A DNA stretch of 6,995 bases, from NCBI GenBank assembly GCA_003520365.1, contig DOUW01000049.1, positions 1-6,995 on the forward strand. Reading direction: 5' to 3'. Of the stretch, positions 6,087 through 6,995 are shown in pieces. The DNA is from Massilia sp. GTDB lineage: Bacteria; Pseudomonadota; Gammaproteobacteria; Burkholderiales; Burkholderiaceae_D. A model generated the notes under the pieces. The model saw only the letters and a list, made by a program, of their open reading frames with translations, had not been told where the DNA came from and did not search any database. The translations under genes were made by a program, and so were the position numbers. Within the stretch, counting starts at the first letter, position 1. The number at the start of each line of letters is the position of its first letter.

Positions 6087-6782
6087 ATGACGTCGACAGA
6101 AATGACCTCCATGAAAGAACCAACCGGCCTTACGAAATTCGTGATGGGCGTGATCGAAACAGTACAGCCGGATAACGAAGACGTCGCGCGGCATATCGCG
6201 GATCTGCGCAAAGCCCATCCTTCATTATCGACGGATCAGCTCGCCGAAAAATGGGCCGATCAAATCTGTTGGCGCTATGCCTCGCAGGGGGCGGTCACCG
6301 CATTGCCGAGCGCAATTCCGGGCTTGGGTACCGCAACCCAGGTGGCCATCGAAGCAGGCGCAATTTCTGCTGACCTTGCATATATGCTCCGCTGCATGGG
6401 CGGCATGGTCATTGGCGTCGGACAAATCTATCAACGTGATGTCGAAGCAAGCTTCAACCAGGATCTCGTCCGGGTACTCGGCTTGTGGTGTGGCGTACTC
6501 AGCCTGACCAGGCAAGGTGCTGTACGGATCGCCGAGAAAGTCGCCATCGCCCAATTCAAGAAAATCCCGGCAAAAGTTTTCCAACGCATTAATCAAAAAG
6601 TCGGAACCACGATTGTCGCGAAATACGGCACCAAGCGCGGCGGAATCGCGGTTGGACGCCTGGTGCCGTTCGGGGTAGGCGCCCTGGTTGGCGGCGGCTT
6701 CAACCTGGCGACAATGAAAGCCTTTAAACAGCATGCCATCCGCTATTACCAGACCGAGGATGGCGTCATTATCGAAAACTGA
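6087..6782 (+). CDS. EcsC-like glycine-rich, probably membrane-associated protein
   Basis: The 231-residue protein has a hydrophilic N-terminal third (to about residue 60). A hydrophobic, Gly/Ala/Pro-rich core follows: AVTALPSAIPGLGTATQ (69-85), LAYMLRCMGGMVIGVG (97-112) and VLGLWCGVLSL (130-140). A basic helical stretch (150-185) precedes the C-terminal glycine-rich segment RLVPFGVGALVGGGFN (191-206). The 'G-A..-lP..iPGLg.at' core and the late 'vP..GalvGGg.N' motif resemble EcsC/DUF697-type proteins, which associate with membranes; the biochemical role of EcsC domains is poorly defined. No catalytic motif is visible. The start is ATG 6087 with CAGG six bases upstream; in-frame ATGs at 6102 and 6111 lack a site. 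It lies 82 bases after the caspase-like gene and probably shares its transcript. Glycine-zipper-like stretches would suit membrane insertion or oligomerisation, which is inference. Confidence 0.6.
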   Translation: MTSTEMTSMKEPTGLTKFVMGVIETVQPDNEDVARHIADLRKAHPSLSTDQLAEKWADQICWRYASQGAVTALPSAIPGLGTATQVAIEAGAISADLAYMLRCMGGMVIGVGQIYQRDVEASFNQDLVRVLGLWCGVLSLTRQGAVRIAEKVAIAQFKKIPAKVFQRINQKVGTTIVAKYGTKRGGIAVGRLVPFGVGALVGGGFNLATMKAFKQHAIRYYQTEDGVIIEN

Positions 6783-6819
6783 CAGGCTTCGATTTCCCAC
6801 CAGGCGCTAGACCGCCGCA

Positions 6820-6854
6820 CGGCGATGCACAGCCCGGACCAGCATGCATCGCCG
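6820..6854. other. Stem-loop after the EcsC-like gene, possible transcript end
   Basis: CGGCGATGCA (6820-6829) and TGCATCGCCG (6845-6854) form a perfect 10-bp stem with a 15-base loop, 38 bases after the TGA of the EcsC-like gene. No T tract follows on the plus strand (CCCGCATTG), so it is not a standard intrinsic terminator. It could protect the 3' end or terminate in a convergent setting with the minus-strand gene at the window edge. Confidence 0.4.
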
Positions 6855-6895
6855 CCCGCATTGTCCCACGCCCGCTCCCTCCCACTCCCACGCGT

Positions 6896-6995
6896 TCACT
6901 CCCACGCGTCGATGATCCAGTCCGCCAGCTTCCCATTCGGCTGGCGCGGCAGATCCGGTCCGAACGAGAACGCGGCCGGCCGCGTTCTCGTTCGG
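6896..6995 (-). CDS. C-terminal fragment of an unidentified minus-strand gene
   Basis: Reading the minus strand, a frame open from the window end reaches a TGA at 6898-6896 and ends AAFSFGPDLPRQPNGKLADW followed by IIDAWE. I do not recognise the family. The piece DLPRQPNGK loosely recalls the A10 motif (LPxxxxGK) of adenylate-forming enzymes, but 26 residues are too few to decide. The residues before AAFSFGP (RTRTRP) are encoded by the outer half of a perfect palindrome and may be artefactual. Trust the frame only from 6896 to about 6977. Codon use is GC-rich, as in the long resident genes. Confidence 0.35.
   Translation of the reverse strand, partial: RTRTRPAAFSFGPDLPRQPNGKLADWIIDAWE
6960..6995. 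repeat. Perfect 36-bp palindrome at the window end
   Basis: Bases 6960-6977 (starting CCGAACGAGAACGCGG) are followed without any spacer by their exact reverse complement at 6978-6995, centred on GGCC|GGCC. The structure reaches the very last base, so its arms may continue beyond. A loop-free perfect palindrome of this length inside or at the end of a gene is unusual. A fold-back artefact at a contig end is one simple explanation, a genuine inverted repeat the other. Confidence 0.85.

Noticed and set aside
5218..6782. A mobile element carrying the protease/EcsC-like pair
   Set aside because: Composition suggests transfer, but no transposase, integrase, tRNA gene, terminal inverted repeats or matching direct repeats at the edges were found.
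6225..6800. A 191-codon minus-strand frame opposite the EcsC-like gene
   Set aside because: No recognisable motif and no ribosome-binding site. The plus-strand frame has coherent hydrophobic segments and EcsC-like motifs.
1..6995. CRISPR array, tRNA, rRNA or riboswitch
   Set aside because: No regularly spaced repeats and no recognisable structured RNA; the only repeats are the palindromes listed.

Overview
The window looks like chromosomal DNA of a GC-rich betaproteobacterium, most likely of the Oxalobacteraceae (Massilia/Telluria type). The grounds are strong G/C preference at third codon positions in the long genes, the sequence character of the PBP1A homologue, and a palindromic intergenic repeat with the GTAGGGTGGGTTC core that I associate with this group. 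The assignment is inference; no rRNA or marker gene is present.

Layout. (1) 1-246, + strand: the last 81 codons of an unidentified enzyme, possibly of the NAD-dependent epimerase/dehydratase type. (2) 247-412: convergent intergenic region with a REP-like double palindrome and a perfect-hairpin intrinsic terminator. (3) 413-2686, - strand: an OPT-family oligopeptide transporter. (4) 2687-2832: divergent promoter region with a palindromic CATTATAATG that supplies a consensus -10 hexamer on both strands. (5) 2833-5217, + strand: a complete class A penicillin-binding protein (PBP1A), TTG start, all catalytic motifs intact. (6) 5218-6782, + strand: a compositionally distinct, AT-richer stretch with two genes in the same direction, a small caspase-like (clan CD) cysteine protease and an EcsC-like hydrophobic protein. 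(7) 6783-6995: GC-rich tail with a stem-loop, the 3' end of an unidentified minus-strand gene, and a perfect 36-bp palindrome that ends exactly at the last base.

The left two thirds is ordinary housekeeping: peptide uptake and septal/lateral peptidoglycan synthesis. The pair at 5366-6782 is the part worth attention. A stand-alone caspase-like protease with a visible His/Cys dyad next to a glycine-rich, probably membrane-associated EcsC-like protein, in locally AT-rich DNA, has the shape of a protease plus membrane-effector module. By analogy with protease-gated membrane effectors (caspase-gasdermin logic) it could be a cell-suicide or anti-phage unit. This function is a hypothesis: nothing in the sequence proves that the protease acts on the neighbour. 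The translation start of the protease gene is also puzzling, because the best ribosome-binding site lies before an ATG in a different reading frame.
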